A stretch of DNA of 41,872 bases from NCBI GenBank assembly GCA_026397725.1, contig JAPLUI010000263.1, forward strand, positions 1 to 41,872. The letters are read 5' to 3'. A program made the position numbers and the translations under genes. Below, piece by piece: positions 15,875-26,077 of the stretch (its first letter is position 1; every line of letters starts with the position of its first letter). Source of the DNA: Verrucomicrobiota bacterium (lineage in GTDB: Bacteria; Verrucomicrobiota; Verrucomicrobiia; Verrucomicrobiales; Akkermansiaceae). The notes below the pieces were generated by a model. The model made no database searches. It saw nothing but the letters and a program-made list of their open reading frames with translations, and had not been told where the DNA came from.

Positions 15875-18800
15875 TCAGTTAGGCGTCACCATCAGACGGA
15901 CGAAGAGCTTGCCGCCCACTTCGCCAGGGGGCAGGGTGTAGGTGAGTTCGCCGCCGGGGCCGCTGGTGTTAGTGGTCAGATCACCAGCGTCAACAGGCGT
16001 CCAATCCACGAGGTTAGTCGAGGTCTGGACGACGAACTGGGTGCCATAGTCGGTGTCCGGGATCTGGCCGCCATTGGTCCAGGTCACCGTGTTGCTCGCG
16101 CCCAGTTCCGGATTGGTGATGAGGCCGGTGTCATTCATGAAATAGGCGATGCCGTTTTGCACCCCGTCATGATTCGAATCCCCGTTTACCCCGCCGGTCA
16201 CGCCATTGGCGTCGGCCCAGCCAGCGTAGCCACTGCCGGAAACGGCGGACACCGTGAGCGTGCCGCTGCCGGTGAGTTGGCCAATCTCGTTTGGAGCACC
16301 CGAGTCAAGCGCGCCGTAAACGCCATCCGCCAATGGCGGATCGGTGCCGATGATGAGTTGGGACACCGCGTTGGTGCCCGAGAAGTTCAGGTCCAGCCTG
16401 GCATCGGTAGCGATGGTCACGGTGGAGGCGCTGGCAAGATAGGCGTTGCTGATCGAGAGCACGCCTTCGCTGACGGTGGTATTGCCGTCGTAGCTGTTTG
16501 TGCCGGATAGGGTGAGCGTGCCGGCACCGGCCTTGGCCATGCCGAAGCCGCTGCCGCTGATGCTGCCGCCAATGGTCAGTTGGTTGGTGGTGACGGTGAT
16601 CGTCGGGGTGGTTGTCAGGTCAACGGCGTTGGGGCCAAAGTCCAGGTCGCTGGATCCAGCGAAGGTGAAGCTGCCGCCGATGCGGTAGGCTCCGGCGCCA
16701 ACTGATAGATTCATGGCGCTGCCGGTGGTGTTGTCCAGCGTGCCGCCGTTGATCGCGAACCGTTTTCCGCTGGTGAAGTTTTGGAACGTGTTCGCCGCGA
16801 GCGCATTGGCGAAGTTCAGGGTTCCGCTCGTCAGGGTGTAGCCGCCGCTGGCGCCGTCGGTCGATAAGGAGGCCGCCTTGAGATTCACGGTCGGGCCATG
16901 CTGCGTCCACAGTCCGGCCGAGTGAAAGCCTAGCATCGTGTTGAAGTCGAGCGTGCCACCGCCGGCCAGCGTGATGGCATTGCCATTATAGTTCATGCCG
17001 GGGTTGCCCGCATAGTTGCCGCTAACCGAAAGCAGCGAGCCGGTGGCGACGGTCCATGTCCCCGCGCTGGCGAACCAGCCAGTGCCCACCAAGTTGACAT
17101 GGACGCTGCCGCTGTTGATGACAAGGCCCTTGAAAAAGAGGCCGGTATTATCATTGATCGAAAACGTCTGGCCGGCGAAGTCGCTTGAGGTTGTGCCAAT
17201 GGTGATTTGGCTATCAGTCGTGAGCGCCGCCAGCGTGCCGATGCCCGACCCGTTGGGATTCCAGTAACTGTCGCCAAAGTTGTAGGTGACGCCATCGGAT
17301 GCCTGGAACCTTGCAGTGGCACCGTCGGTGTCGAGATAATACGGCGTACCGTTCCCTGCGATGATCATCACCGGCGTGGCGTTGGTTGGGGTGGAATCAA
17401 CGCTCACTTCCGCCTCGCTGTTGATGGCCGACACCACGTAGTAGTAGGTCGTGCCATTGGTCAGGCCGGTGTCCATATAACTCGCGGTCGGAATGTTGGT
17501 CGCAATCGTCGTGTACGGTTCTCCTCCTGTTAGAGACTGCTTGACGTCATATCCGGTTGCCCCGAGCGGTGCGGTCCAAGTCAGGCTCACCTGGGTGTTG
17601 CCCGCCGTGGCGGCAAGCCCGGTCGGTGCCGCCACTTGCACCACCACGCTGGCCTGGGTCGAATCGGGGCTGTCGCCCGGGGTGTTGGTGGCCGCCACCA
17701 CGTAGTAATAGGTCAGGCCATTGGTCAGGCCGATTTCCGTGTAGGAAGTTTCCGAGGTGGTGAACGTCTCGGCAACCGATCCGCCGTCCCCGCTCAAGCG
17801 TTTCACGGTGTAACTGGTGGCCCCGGCCGGGGCGGTCCAACTCAGCGTGACCTGGTGGTTGGCTGGCGTGGCGGTCAACCCGGTCGGTGCCGCCGGCTTC
17901 ACGCCTTGCGACACGGCGCCGGAGGAAGAACTGCCGAAGGTGCTGTTGCCTTCATAGATGGCGGTGATGGAGTGCGTGCCCGTGGCAAGCCCGCTGGTGG
18001 TGAACGTCGCATGGTTGGGAATCGAACCGTTCAATGGTTCGGTCCCCAGAGCGGTGACGCCGTCGTAGAATTCGACCGACCCGGTGGCCCCCGCAGTCAC
18101 CGTGGCGGTGAAGGTGACGGACTGACCATTGGCCGAGGGATTGGCCGACGAGGCCAGCGTGGTGGTGGTGGGGGGCTTTTCGGAAACAACCGAGAGGGTG
18201 ATGGCGGCGTCGGTCGCGTGGAGAGTGAGGGTGTAGTTGGTGGCGCCAATGGTGACACCCTTGGTGGTGCCGCCGCCGGTGAACTGCCAGCCCGCGTCTG
18301 TTAGACCAGCCGCCGCAGTGACGAGAGTGTAACTGGAACTGAGCAACGTCGCGCCCGTGGTGTCCACGGTGAGATAGACCGTGCCGCTCACCGAGGCGGT
18401 CCTGGTGACGGCCAGACGGTCGGCGGTGGAGTTGCTGAGGTTGAATTTCAGGGTCGCGCCGTCGGCAATCGTCAGGGCGGTGCTGGCGAAGCTGTCCTGC
18501 TGTTGGAGGTTGAAGGTGCTGACCGCGCCATCGGTCATGTCAAATGTCTGGCCGCCGAGGTCCAAGGTCGCGCCCGCCGAACCTGCACCCGTGGTGCCCG
18601 CGCTGATCGCCGTGGCGCTGCCGGGTTGGACGGCCAGGGTGCCGGTGCCGGTGACGGCAATGGCAGTGTTGGCCAGCGAACCGCCAGTGAGTTTCAAAGT
18701 GCCGGCATCGACGGTCGTCGCACCCGTATAGGTGTTCGCGTTGGTGAGCGCGAGCGTGCCGTCGCCGGCCTTGGTGATGCCGTAGGTGCTGTTGCTGCCG

Positions 18801-19699
18801 CTGATGACGCCGCCGACCGTGAGGGTGTTTTGGTTGACGGTGAGCTGGCGGGTGCCAGTCAGCACTACCTTGGCGGTGCCGAGGTTGAGGTCGCTGCTGC
18901 CGGCAAAGGTGAAGTTGTTGTCGATGCTATAACCCGCGGTGCCGACCGTCAGTGTCATGGCGCTTCCGCTGGTATTGTCCAACGTGCCGCCGTTGAGTTT
19001 GAATGGTTTGGCCGCGGTGTTGAAAGCGACGAACGCGTTGGCCGAGGCGGCGGTGGCGAAATTCAGGGTGCCGCTGGTGAGGGTGTAGCCACCAGAGAAC
19101 ACGGCGCCACCGGCCAATCCGGCCGCCTTGAGATTCACCACCAGGCCCGCACCGGCGTCGTTCTCCGTAATGAGCCCGCCCGAGTTGAAGCCGAGCATCT
19201 TGTTCAAGTTGATCGTGCCGCCGCCGGCCAGCGTGACGGCCGCGCTCTGCCAATTCATGCCGGGGTTGCCGCCGTAGGTGTTGTTCTGATTCAACGTCGA
19301 GCCGGCGGCGACGGTCCACGACGATCCGGGATGATTGTTACCCGTACCGATCAGCGTGACGGTGGCGCTGTCGCTGTTGATGGCGATGCCGCCAAAGGCG
19401 GTGCCGGCGGTGGTGTCGATCAAAAAGGAAAGCCCGGCCAAGTCGGTTGCATTGGTGCCGAATGTCATTGGGCCGCCACCTGCCAGTGCGAACGTCGTCA
19501 GCGTGCCGATACCCGAAGAGTTGGGATTCCAGTAGTTTCCGGCAAAGGCATAGGTGGCGCCGTTGGCGGCTTGGAATCCGCCGGTGGCACCGTCAGTGTC
19601 AAGATAAGACACCGCGTGAGCGGCGGGCATGGCGAGGCCGAGGGCGGCGAGGGCAATCGCGAGGCCCCGGAGAGAGCGGGGAGTGGTGGTTGTTTGCAT
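15875..19699 (-). CDS. Large secreted protein with autotransporter-type beta repeats, Ig-like and FN3 domains
   Basis: A 1274-aa protein. The start at 19699 gives a signal peptide ending PAAHA. The sequence is two homologous halves: each begins YLDTDGAT..FQA, runs through YWNPN.SGIGTL and AGNPGMN..../LAGGGT blocks, and ends with PATR-type repeats (GTLTLSGTNSYDGNTTVSEG; GTLALTNANTYTGATTVDAG). Between the halves lie one Ig-like domain (SVTFTATVTAGATGSVEFYDG) and two FN3 domains (PTGLTATPANHQVTLSWTAP; PTGLAATAGNTQVSLTWTAP). The end holds FVVQTSTNLVDWTPV...LFVRLMV, a C-terminal domain common in Verrucomicrobiota secreted proteins. There is no autotransporter barrel. It is probably a cell-surface adhesin or glycan-binding scaffold and lies convergent to the glycosidase genes, 108 bp apart with no clear terminator. 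Confidence 0.85.
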   Translation of the reverse strand: MQTTTTPRSLRGLAIALAALGLAMPAAHAVSYLDTDGATGGFQAANGATYAFAGNYWNPNSSGIGTLTTFALAGGGPMTFGTNATDLAGLSFLIDTTAGTAFGGIAINSDSATVTLIGTGNNHPGSSWTVAAGSTLNQNNTYGGNPGMNWQSAAVTLAGGGTINLNKMLGFNSGGLITENDAGAGLVVNLKAAGLAGGAVFSGGYTLTSGTLNFATAASANAFVAFNTAAKPFKLNGGTLDNTSGSAMTLTVGTAGYSIDNNFTFAGSSDLNLGTAKVVLTGTRQLTVNQNTLTVGGVISGSNSTYGITKAGDGTLALTNANTYTGATTVDAGTLKLTGGSLANTAIAVTGTGTLAVQPGSATAISAGTTGAGSAGATLDLGGQTFDMTDGAVSTFNLQQQDSFASTALTIADGATLKFNLSNSTADRLAVTRTASVSGTVYLTVDTTGATLLSSSYTLVTAAAGLTDAGWQFTGGGTTKGVTIGATNYTLTLHATDAAITLSVVSEKPPTTTTLASSANPSANGQSVTFTATVTAGATGSVEFYDGVTALGTEPLNGSIPNHATFTTSGLATGTHSITAIYEGNSTFGSSSSGAVSQGVKPAAPTGLTATPANHQVTLSWTAPAGATSYTVKRLSGDGGSVAETFTTSETSYTEIGLTNGLTYYYVVAATNTPGDSPDSTQASVVVQVAAPTGLAATAGNTQVSLTWTAPLGATGYDVKQSLTGGEPYTTIATNIPTASYMDTGLTNGTTYYYVVSAINSEAEVSVDSTPTNATPVMIIAGNGTPYYLDTDGATARFQASDGVTYNFGDSYWNPNGSGIGTLAALTTDSQITIGTTSSDFAGQTFSINDNTGLFFKGLVINSGSVHVNLVGTGWFASAGTWTVATGSLLSVSGNYAGNPGMNYNGNAITLAGGGTLDFNTMLGFHSAGLWTQHGPTVNLKAASLSTDGASGGYTLTSGTLNFANALAANTFQNFTSGKRFAINGGTLDNTTGSAMNLSVGAGAYRIGGSFTFAGSSDLDFGPNAVDLTTTPTITVTTNQLTIGGSISGSGFGMAKAGAGTLTLSGTNSYDGNTTVSEGVLSISNAYLASASTVTIATDARLDLNFSGTNAVSQLIIGTDPPLADGVYGALDSGAPNEIGQLTGSGTLTVSAVSGSGYAGWADANGVTGGVNGDSNHDGVQNGIAYFMNDTGLITNPELGASNTVTWTNGGQIPDTDYGTQFVVQTSTNLVDWTPVDAGDLTTNTSGPGGELTYTLPPGEVGGKLFVRLMVTPN

Positions 19700-19722
19700 G
19701 GCTTTGAGTTCGGCGGTGAGTG

Positions 19723-19905
19723 TCATGGCAGTGAAATGATGTCGATGGGGTTGAGGAGTGATATCATCAGTTGGCTTTGATGTCGCTTGGATTTTTTGAT
19801 CAGGTCGTCATCCGTGGTCACCAGATGGTCGCATCCCGCGGACTCGGCAGCCGCAGTGTGGAGAGCGTCGAAACAGGTGCTGCCAAGGCTCTCGACTGCT
19901 AGGAA
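19723..19905 (-). pseudogene. PIN-domain toxin, C-terminal fragment
   Basis: The minus strand reads STCFDALHTAAAESAGCDHL, VTTDDDLIKKSKR, then LLNPIDIIS before the stop. FDALH and TTDDDL are the third and fourth conserved acidic segments of PIN nucleases. Upstream of residue FLAVESLGS the frame enters unrelated sequence. It is the third PIN remnant in the window. Confidence 0.7.
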
Positions 19906-20376
19906 TTTGCTTCTGGGGTGAAGGCCGTTGTAAGAGCCGGTGGCCGGACCGGAGGGCGGGGAAATGGAGCTGAAACTGCGTAAAAACGGCAGCCACGGAG
20001 CCGTCCGGGGCCTTGCCCTGGCGGGATCATGCCGACAAACGGGGATGGTCTCAAGATTCATGGGAAGTCCTCTCGAGGGCGAAACTAGCGCTCCGAACCG
20101 CTTTGCCAAGAGCAATCTGCAAATCGCCTGAGTTTTCTTGGCATTGAGGTTTCATCTGAGTTGGGCAGGGGGTTTCAGGTGGCCTCGAGCACCAGCGTAC
20201 GCTCGCTGTCCAAGGGGCTTGCGAGCGCACACTTCCTGGGCTGGACCTTGAATTGACAAGGCCTTGGCAAGGCCTCCCGGAACATGACTTGGCACCTTCC
20301 GGGGGGTGCCGGGACTTAGCCACAGCGGTGTGGCTAAACCGGGAGAGCTGCGGCTACACCATTCCTCACGCTGAAG

Positions 20377-20436
20377 ATTTCAACATTCAACATTCAACAT
20401 TCAACTTCCAACTTCCAACGTTCAATGATCAAGTAA
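20377..20436 (-). repeat. Dispersed repeat family 1, inverted copy E
   Basis: Three to five tandem TTCAACA/TTCCAAC-type units followed by ATGATCAAGTAAG, the reverse complement of the family 1 end. Confidence 0.7.
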
Positions 20437-20489
20437 GGTGCCGCAAATAAATAAACTTTCCAAATCGCATTATTGGCCGTAAGAGTTTT

Positions 20490-20587
20490 TGGTAAAATGA
20501 TGAAATGGTAAAATGATGCGGAAGGGGAATCTCGCCCTGAATCCTTGGTCTTTTCTTCCATCATTTTACCTCATCATGATTTTACCA
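20490..20587. repeat. Long imperfect inverted repeat (MITE-like hairpin)
   Basis: The left arm is two GGTAAAATGATG units; the right arm is CATCATTTTACC and ATGATTTTACCA. The arms are about 28 nt each and enclose about 40 nt. Similar CATCATTTTACC words occur near 26485-26510. It may be a small non-autonomous element or an RNA hairpin. Confidence 0.6.
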
Positions 20588-20694
20588 TAATGCTTCATTA
20601 TCTTCTCTTCGAGTTACTAACATATAGTTAATATCTTTACAGCGCCTAAGAGCAAGACCTGACCCCGCATCGGCACTGCTGCCACCCGACAACC

Positions 20695-20774
20695 CATGCG
20701 CGGATGATTCACGAATTCTTCTGAAACGCCAGCAAGTGCCAACTCATTTTCCGTCGGGATCAGGAACTGTGAAG
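20695..20774 (-). repeat. Dispersed repeat family 2, inverted copy 2
   Basis: Reverse complement of 10046-10125, with scattered changes. Confidence 0.75.
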
Positions 20775-21339
20775 TTGGTGTCGGCCGCTGCGATTTCCTG
20801 GTGCCCCGGGCGGACTTACGGAGCGCTGGCTTTTGCCGGCGAGTCAAAGGAGGGAGGGCGTCTCGCCCTCATTAGGGATCAGGGTGTTTGGTCACGGCGA
20901 GGTTCATTGGTGGTGGCCAACGGCATCAATCAGGCCTGACCCGGCATTCCTGCGACGCGCTCCTGGTTGATCCGAGCTGCGCAAGAAGTGAGCACCCCCC
21001 TTGTTCCCGCTCGGCGAGCCTCGTTGTGGCTGCCTCATGCACGCCACTCCCCCCAAAGCAATTCCCTAGCAATAATTCAGTGGCAACTTTCCGGATTTTG
21101 GCGGGTTCTGATGGCGAATCCCTACCAAACCACTCACCTTCCTTGAAACCAAGCCATTCATACCACGCCACCGAATTTGACCTGGCCGAACCGTTTGACT
21201 GCCACTGCGGCAGTCCCTGCTGTTTTGGAACCATCAGGGGATTCAAGGATCCGACCACGGATGGGCCCACGTGCTTGCAGCCATTGCTGGCACCTCACCT
21301 CAGCCGCCTGCGCAGTGCCTGCGCCGAGTTTGCGCTGCG

Positions 21340-24300
21340 ATGAGCGACCGGGCACCAGACGACGTGGCGCAGGTGGCTGCAGGGGCCGGTCAGCACCTTC
21401 TTTTGCATGGGTTTTTCGAGCGGACCGCCAGTCGCTGGCCCGAGCGGGTGGCGGTGGACGCGCCGCCCGGGGCGGGCCGGAGCGAACGCATTCTCGTCAC
21501 TTACGCCGAACTCTCACGTCAAGCGGCTGCCCTCGCCGGCCTCTTGCAGCCGATCATCACCGGCGAGTGCGTGGTCGGGATTCTGCTGCCGCGGAATTCC
21601 GGGTTGCTCTACGCGGCGCAACTGGCGGTGTTGCAAGCCGGTGCGGCCTACACCTGCCTCGATCCGATGTTTCCGGATGAACGGATGCGGGACGTCCTGG
21701 CGGACTCCGAGGTGGTCGCCGTGCTAACCGATGCCGCCGGGCTCGCCCGGGTCAAGGCTGCCGCGCCAGGCGTGGCCCGGGTCTTTGATGCGGCCGCGGC
21801 TCTAACGGCGGCGGTTCTGACGCATGACCCGGGCCCCCGTCCGCCGTGGCTTTCCTCTTCCAGTCTGGCCTATGTCATCTATACCTCGGGAACCACGGGG
21901 CGACCGAAGGGTGTTCTGATAGAGCACCGGAGCATCGCCAATTTGGTGCAGAGTGAGCTGGCGGAGTTTCACCTCGCTCCGGGTGATCGCGTGGGCCAGG
22001 GTTCTTCGGCGGCGTACGATTCCTCGGTGGAGGAAACCTGGCTGGCCTTTGGCGCCGGGGCGACGGTGGTGGTGATGGATGATGACACGGCCCGCCTCGG
22101 CCCGGATTTGATTCCCTGGCTGCGGCGCGAGCACATCACCGTCTTTTGTCCGCCACCCACGCTGCTGCGGGCCACCGGCTGCGATGATCCGGCAGCCGCG
22201 CTGCCGGACCTGAAATTGCTTTATGTGGGCGGCGAAGCATTGCCGCGGGAGGTGGCCGACCGCTGGGCTCGTGGCCGCCGATTGGTCAATGGCTATGGGC
22301 CGACGGAATGCACCGTCACCTCGCTGCGCGGTGACGTTGAGGCAGGCGGGCCGATCACCATTGGCCAACCCGTGCCTGGCCTGGTGGCCTGGGTCCTGGA
22401 TGAGGCGCTGCGGGAAGTGCCTAACGGTACGCAAGGCGAGCTTTGCCTCGGTGGCCTCGGGCTCGCCCGGGGATACTGGAAAAGCCCCGAACTGACCGCC
22501 GAAAAATTCATCAATCATCCCGTGATGGGACGGCTCTATCGCACGGGAGATCTGGTGCATTGTGACGAGGCCGGACGTTTTCATTGCCACGGGCGGATGG
22601 ACGCACAGGTGAAGATTCGCGGCTATCGCATTGAGTTGGACGGCATTGAGGCGCACTTGGCGGCGTGCGCCGGCGTGCGAGCCGCGGCCTGCAACGTGCA
22701 GGACGACGGCGGCCATCCGCTGTTGGTGGCGTTCATCGTGCCCGAGGATCCCGCCGCGCCGCCCGCCGTCGTCGGGCTCAAGGCGGTGCTGGAGGCCAAG
22801 CTTCCCGGCTACATGGTGCCCGCGCGCTTCGGTTTTCTGGCGGAGTTGCCTACCACCGTCGGGGGCAAGCTCAAGCGTGCCGCGCTGCCTCATCTTGATG
22901 GCGTTGAGCGCAACGCGGGCAGGCAGTGGGGGCCGCCGCGCAACGCGATGGAGGACTGCCTCGAGGCCGCGTTCCGCAACTGCCTGTGCCTGGCGCAACC
23001 CATCTCCATTCACGATGATTTTTTCAATGACCTTGGCGGCGACTCACTGACCGCGGCGATTCTCGTGAGTCTCCTCCGGAATGACCCGGCAACCGCCTGG
23101 GTCACCGTTCGCGACATCTACGAATCGCCCACGGTGGCGAAGTTGGCCATGCTCGCTCCAGCTCCGGGACCAGCGACCCCAGGGCCGATTCCGCCAGAGA
23201 AAAACCGTCTGCCAGGGAAGCCGTTGCTGGTTACGGCGGTGCAAACCGGCTGGCTGGTCGCGCTGTTTTCGGTGGCTTCGTGGTTGGGCTATCTCATTGC
23301 CTATGGCTGGCTGCCCCGGCTGACGGATGCGCTTGGGGTGGTGCCGTCGCTCTTGCTGGTCCCCGTGCTGGGACTCGCGGCGTTCCTTGTCTATACGCCA
23401 CTGGCGGTGGCCTTCGCGGTGATGGTGAAACGCCTGGTCATCGGGCGCTACCAACCGCTGCGGGCACCGGTGTGGGGAGGTTTTTTCCTGCGGAACTGGA
23501 TCGTGCAACGGGCGGTGCATCTGGTGCCCTGGGCTTGGCTCGAAGGCACGGTGTTCCAACACGCCGCGCTGCGTGCGCTGGGCGCACGGATCGGTCGGCG
23601 CGTGCATCTTCATCGCGGCGTCAACCTCTTGAATGGCGGCTGGGATTTGCTGGACATCGGCGACGATGTCACACTCAGTCAGGACGCCGCAGTGCGCCTG
23701 ATCGAACTCGATGACGGTGATATCGTGGTGGCACCGGTGACCTTGGGCGAGGGTTCGACCCTGGACATCCGCGCGGCTGCTGGCGGGCACACGGTGCTCG
23801 AACCGGGGGCCTATTTGACCGCACTATCGTCGTTGCCGCCGGGGGGCCGCATGCCGGCCGGCGAACGCTGGGATGGCATCCCGGCGCGGCCGGCGGGACG
23901 GGCCCCGGTCCCGCCGGAGCGGCCCGCGAATGCGTCCGCTCTATCACCTTGGCAACACGGAGTGGCCATGCTGCTGGCACGGGCGGGAATGTTCCTGCTG
24001 CTCGTCCTGCCGCTGGAATTGCTGACCGTGATTGCTTGTTTGAGCCACCACCTCACGTCGGAGGAGTTATGGGGATGGTTGTTTCACCCGGTGGCGGACT
24101 GGACCCCGTGGTGGGTCGGGCTGGGCATCGTGGTGCTGGCCGTGCCGCTCACTCTGGCGTTTGAAGCTGCCGTCCTGCGCCTGCTGGGCCGGGTGCCGGA
24201 GGTCCCCATTGATCGTTGGAGCCTGGCGTACGTGCGGGTTTGGCTCAAGACCGGCTTGGTCGAATCCGCCGGGAGGTGGTTGAGCGGCACCCTGGGGTGG

Positions 24301-25341
24301 CCCGTTTGGCTCCGCGCTGCGGGCATGCAAGTGGGCCCGGGTTGCGAAATCAGCACCATCACCGATGTGGTCCCGGAGCACCTCGAGATCGGTTCGGATA
24401 CCTTTTTTGCCGACGGCATTTACCTGGGCGGACCGCGCATCCAACACGGCATGGTCACGCTCACCAAGACCCAGCTTGGCCGGAATACCTTTCTCGGCAA
24501 CCATGTGGTGGTCCCCGCCGGGCAGCGCCTGCCCGCCGACATATTGTTAGGCATTGGCACGGTTGCCGATGACACGACGGTTCGCGCCGGGACTTCGTGG
24601 TTCGGCCAGCCACCATTCGAGTTACCCCGGCGCGAGGTGGTGGCACTCGACCGCCGGCTCACCCACGACCCGTCGTGGATTCGCCATGTCAATCGCCTGT
24701 GCTGGGAGCTATTGCGGTTTGGGCTGCCGATTACCCCGACGGTAGTCACCGTCGGGTGGTTCCGGGCGCTGGCGTATGCGGAAACGGCGGCCTTGCCGAG
24801 GTGGGGCGCGGCCATGATGATCCCGTTGGTGAGCCTGGGCGCGGTGGGTTTTCTCTGCCTGTTGGTGCTGGCGTTGAAGTGGGCGCTGCTCGGGCGGGTA
24901 CGCCCGGGGCAACATGCGTTGTGGTCCTGCTGGTGCAGCCGCTGGGACTTTCTCTATGTCGTCTGGGGTCAATACGCCGCACCCGCCTTATCGGCGCTCG
25001 AAGGCACCTTGCTGCTCGGTTGGTATCTCCGGGCGATGGGCATGAAGCTCGGCAAGCGCGTCGTGCTGGGCAGCGGGTTCGCGCAGGTGGTGGACCCGGA
25101 TATGATCCACATCGAGGACGGCGCCACGGTCAATGCGATGTATCAGGCGCACACCTTCGAGGATCGCGTGCTCAAGATCGACCATGTTCACGTGCGGCGC
25201 TGGGCGACGCTGGGGGCGAGCACCGTGCCGCTCTACGGTGCCGAGGTGGGCGAGCGCACGCACGTCGCGGCCCACAGTGTCATCATGAAGCGCGAGCGGC
25301 TGCTGCCCGGCCGACGCTATGAAGGAGCGCCCACCCGCTGA
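21340..25341 (+). CDS. Pls/PosA-type non-ribosomal peptide synthetase (A-T-membrane-LbH)
   Basis: A 1333-aa protein. The adenylation domain (about 20-530) has YTSGTTGRPKG at 181-191 (A3), NGYGPTECTV (A5), YRTGD (A7), GRMDAQVKIRGYRIELD (A8) and GGKLKR with the catalytic Lys (A10). A carrier domain follows with GGDSLTA (phosphopantetheine Ser569). The C-terminal half has several membrane segments (WLVALFSVASWLGYLIAYGW, LLVPVLGLAAFLVYTPLAV, FLLLVLPLELLTVIACL and others) alternating with left-handed beta-helix hexapeptide stretches. This layout is that of the Pls/PosA family, whose known members, such as epsilon-poly-lysine synthetase, make homo-poly-amino acids without a classical condensation domain. 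The amino acid used here cannot be read reliably. The start at 21340 is chosen because homology begins there. Confidence 0.85.
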   Translation: MSDRAPDDVAQVAAGAGQHLLLHGFFERTASRWPERVAVDAPPGAGRSERILVTYAELSRQAAALAGLLQPIITGECVVGILLPRNSGLLYAAQLAVLQAGAAYTCLDPMFPDERMRDVLADSEVVAVLTDAAGLARVKAAAPGVARVFDAAAALTAAVLTHDPGPRPPWLSSSSLAYVIYTSGTTGRPKGVLIEHRSIANLVQSELAEFHLAPGDRVGQGSSAAYDSSVEETWLAFGAGATVVVMDDDTARLGPDLIPWLRREHITVFCPPPTLLRATGCDDPAAALPDLKLLYVGGEALPREVADRWARGRRLVNGYGPTECTVTSLRGDVEAGGPITIGQPVPGLVAWVLDEALREVPNGTQGELCLGGLGLARGYWKSPELTAEKFINHPVMGRLYRTGDLVHCDEAGRFHCHGRMDAQVKIRGYRIELDGIEAHLAACAGVRAAACNVQDDGGHPLLVAFIVPEDPAAPPAVVGLKAVLEAKLPGYMVPARFGFLAELPTTVGGKLKRAALPHLDGVERNAGRQWGPPRNAMEDCLEAAFRNCLCLAQPISIHDDFFNDLGGDSLTAAILVSLLRNDPATAWVTVRDIYESPTVAKLAMLAPAPGPATPGPIPPEKNRLPGKPLLVTAVQTGWLVALFSVASWLGYLIAYGWLPRLTDALGVVPSLLLVPVLGLAAFLVYTPLAVAFAVMVKRLVIGRYQPLRAPVWGGFFLRNWIVQRAVHLVPWAWLEGTVFQHAALRALGARIGRRVHLHRGVNLLNGGWDLLDIGDDVTLSQDAAVRLIELDDGDIVVAPVTLGEGSTLDIRAAAGGHTVLEPGAYLTALSSLPPGGRMPAGERWDGIPARPAGRAPVPPERPANASALSPWQHGVAMLLARAGMFLLLVLPLELLTVIACLSHHLTSEELWGWLFHPVADWTPWWVGLGIVVLAVPLTLAFEAAVLRLLGRVPEVPIDRWSLAYVRVWLKTGLVESAGRWLSGTLGWPVWLRAAGMQVGPGCEISTITDVVPEHLEIGSDTFFADGIYLGGPRIQHGMVTLTKTQLGRNTFLGNHVVVPAGQRLPADILLGIGTVADDTTVRAGTSWFGQPPFELPRREVVALDRRLTHDPSWIRHVNRLCWELLRFGLPITPTVVTVGWFRALAYAETAALPRWGAAMMIPLVSLGAVGFLCLLVLALKWALLGRVRPGQHALWSCWCSRWDFLYVVWGQYAAPALSALEGTLLLGWYLRAMGMKLGKRVVLGSGFAQVVDPDMIHIEDGATVNAMYQAHTFEDRVLKIDHVHVRRWATLGASTVPLYGAEVGERTHVAAHSVIMKRERLLPGRRYEGAPTR

Positions 25342-25523
25342 CGGCCTGGCGCGAGATGCGCCAGCCATGTGGATGGGTTGCGCGCAGGGCGGATCCGACG
25401 CGGACGCACCAAGCACCGCCGCAGGTGATGGTGTCGCCGGGAATGGCCAGGCGCAGGGGCGCGGCGGCGACGGAGTGCGAGACGAGCAGACCGCAAAACG
25501 AAAGGGCTGACCCAGTGCCGCAT

Positions 25524-26077
25524 TCAAGGCACCCGCCGCGCTTGAGCCATCAAAGTCATCAAGACCATCAACCGGTTAGGCAGGCACCCGGAGAATTTGA
25601 GTTTCCCGATGAACTCGTCCGAAACGATGAAGGAACGGATGATCCCATCGGTCGGTATGGCCCTGGCCCGCTCCACCAGCTCGCGGCCTCCAGTGGCATC
25701 TGTCATCTTCACCCGGAAATCGCCCGCCGAAACCTCGTGTACTCCGCAAGAGCGGACGGCATCGGCTAATGCCGTATTGATCACACCGCCAGCGAATGTG
25801 AACCAACGGGTTGCGTTGATCTGCCGGTTCCTGATAACCACGTCATGCCCGGCATCCAGGAAAGCATACTCGGCACGCAATGAGTTGATGGCCTGCCTCG
25901 CCCGGGCGGACCAGCGTGGGGAAATTTGCGGGTCAGTCAGCACACCGTGTGCGGCCCGTGAAAGCCGATAGGACAGGCCCATGCCAGCACCGAGCCACTG
26001 GCTTTTCCCGCGTTCTTCGGCAGGCACGACGAAGGCCTCCCGGCGGCTCCAATCCAAGGCAGTCACCAACTGGGGTG
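25524..26077 (-). pseudogene. DEAD/DEAH helicase, C-terminal fragment
   Basis: About 180 residues remain: LDWSRREAFVVPAEERGKSQ, WLGAGMGLSYRLSRAAHGVL, then RAEYAFLDAGHDVVIRN and RWFTFAGGVINTALADAV. The AFVVPAE..GKSQWLG and TRWFTFAGG patterns resemble the C-terminal region of large Lhr-like DEAD/DEAH helicases found in bacterial accessory regions. An in-frame stop and unrelated sequence lie immediately upstream of about 26077, and the whole helicase core is missing. The gap 25342-25523 between the NRPS stop and this fragment shows nothing. Confidence 0.5.

Larger units (their letters stand above)
19906..21339. other. Repeat-rich intergenic region
   Basis: About 1.4 kb with no gene recognised. 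It contains family 1 (20377-20436, inverted), a long imperfect hairpin (20490-20587), family 2 (20695-20774, inverted) and unassigned sequence from 20775 to 21339. The frame open from 21271 has no conserved residues before 21340. Confidence 0.55.

Noticed and set aside
20377..20436. Short tandem units that could suggest a CRISPR array
   Set aside because: Units are 7-8 nt without spacers and recur as part of a dispersed repeat.
21802..23013. 403-codon minus-strand frame opposite the NRPS adenylation domain
   Set aside because: Antisense shadow; the plus strand carries A3 to A10 motifs.
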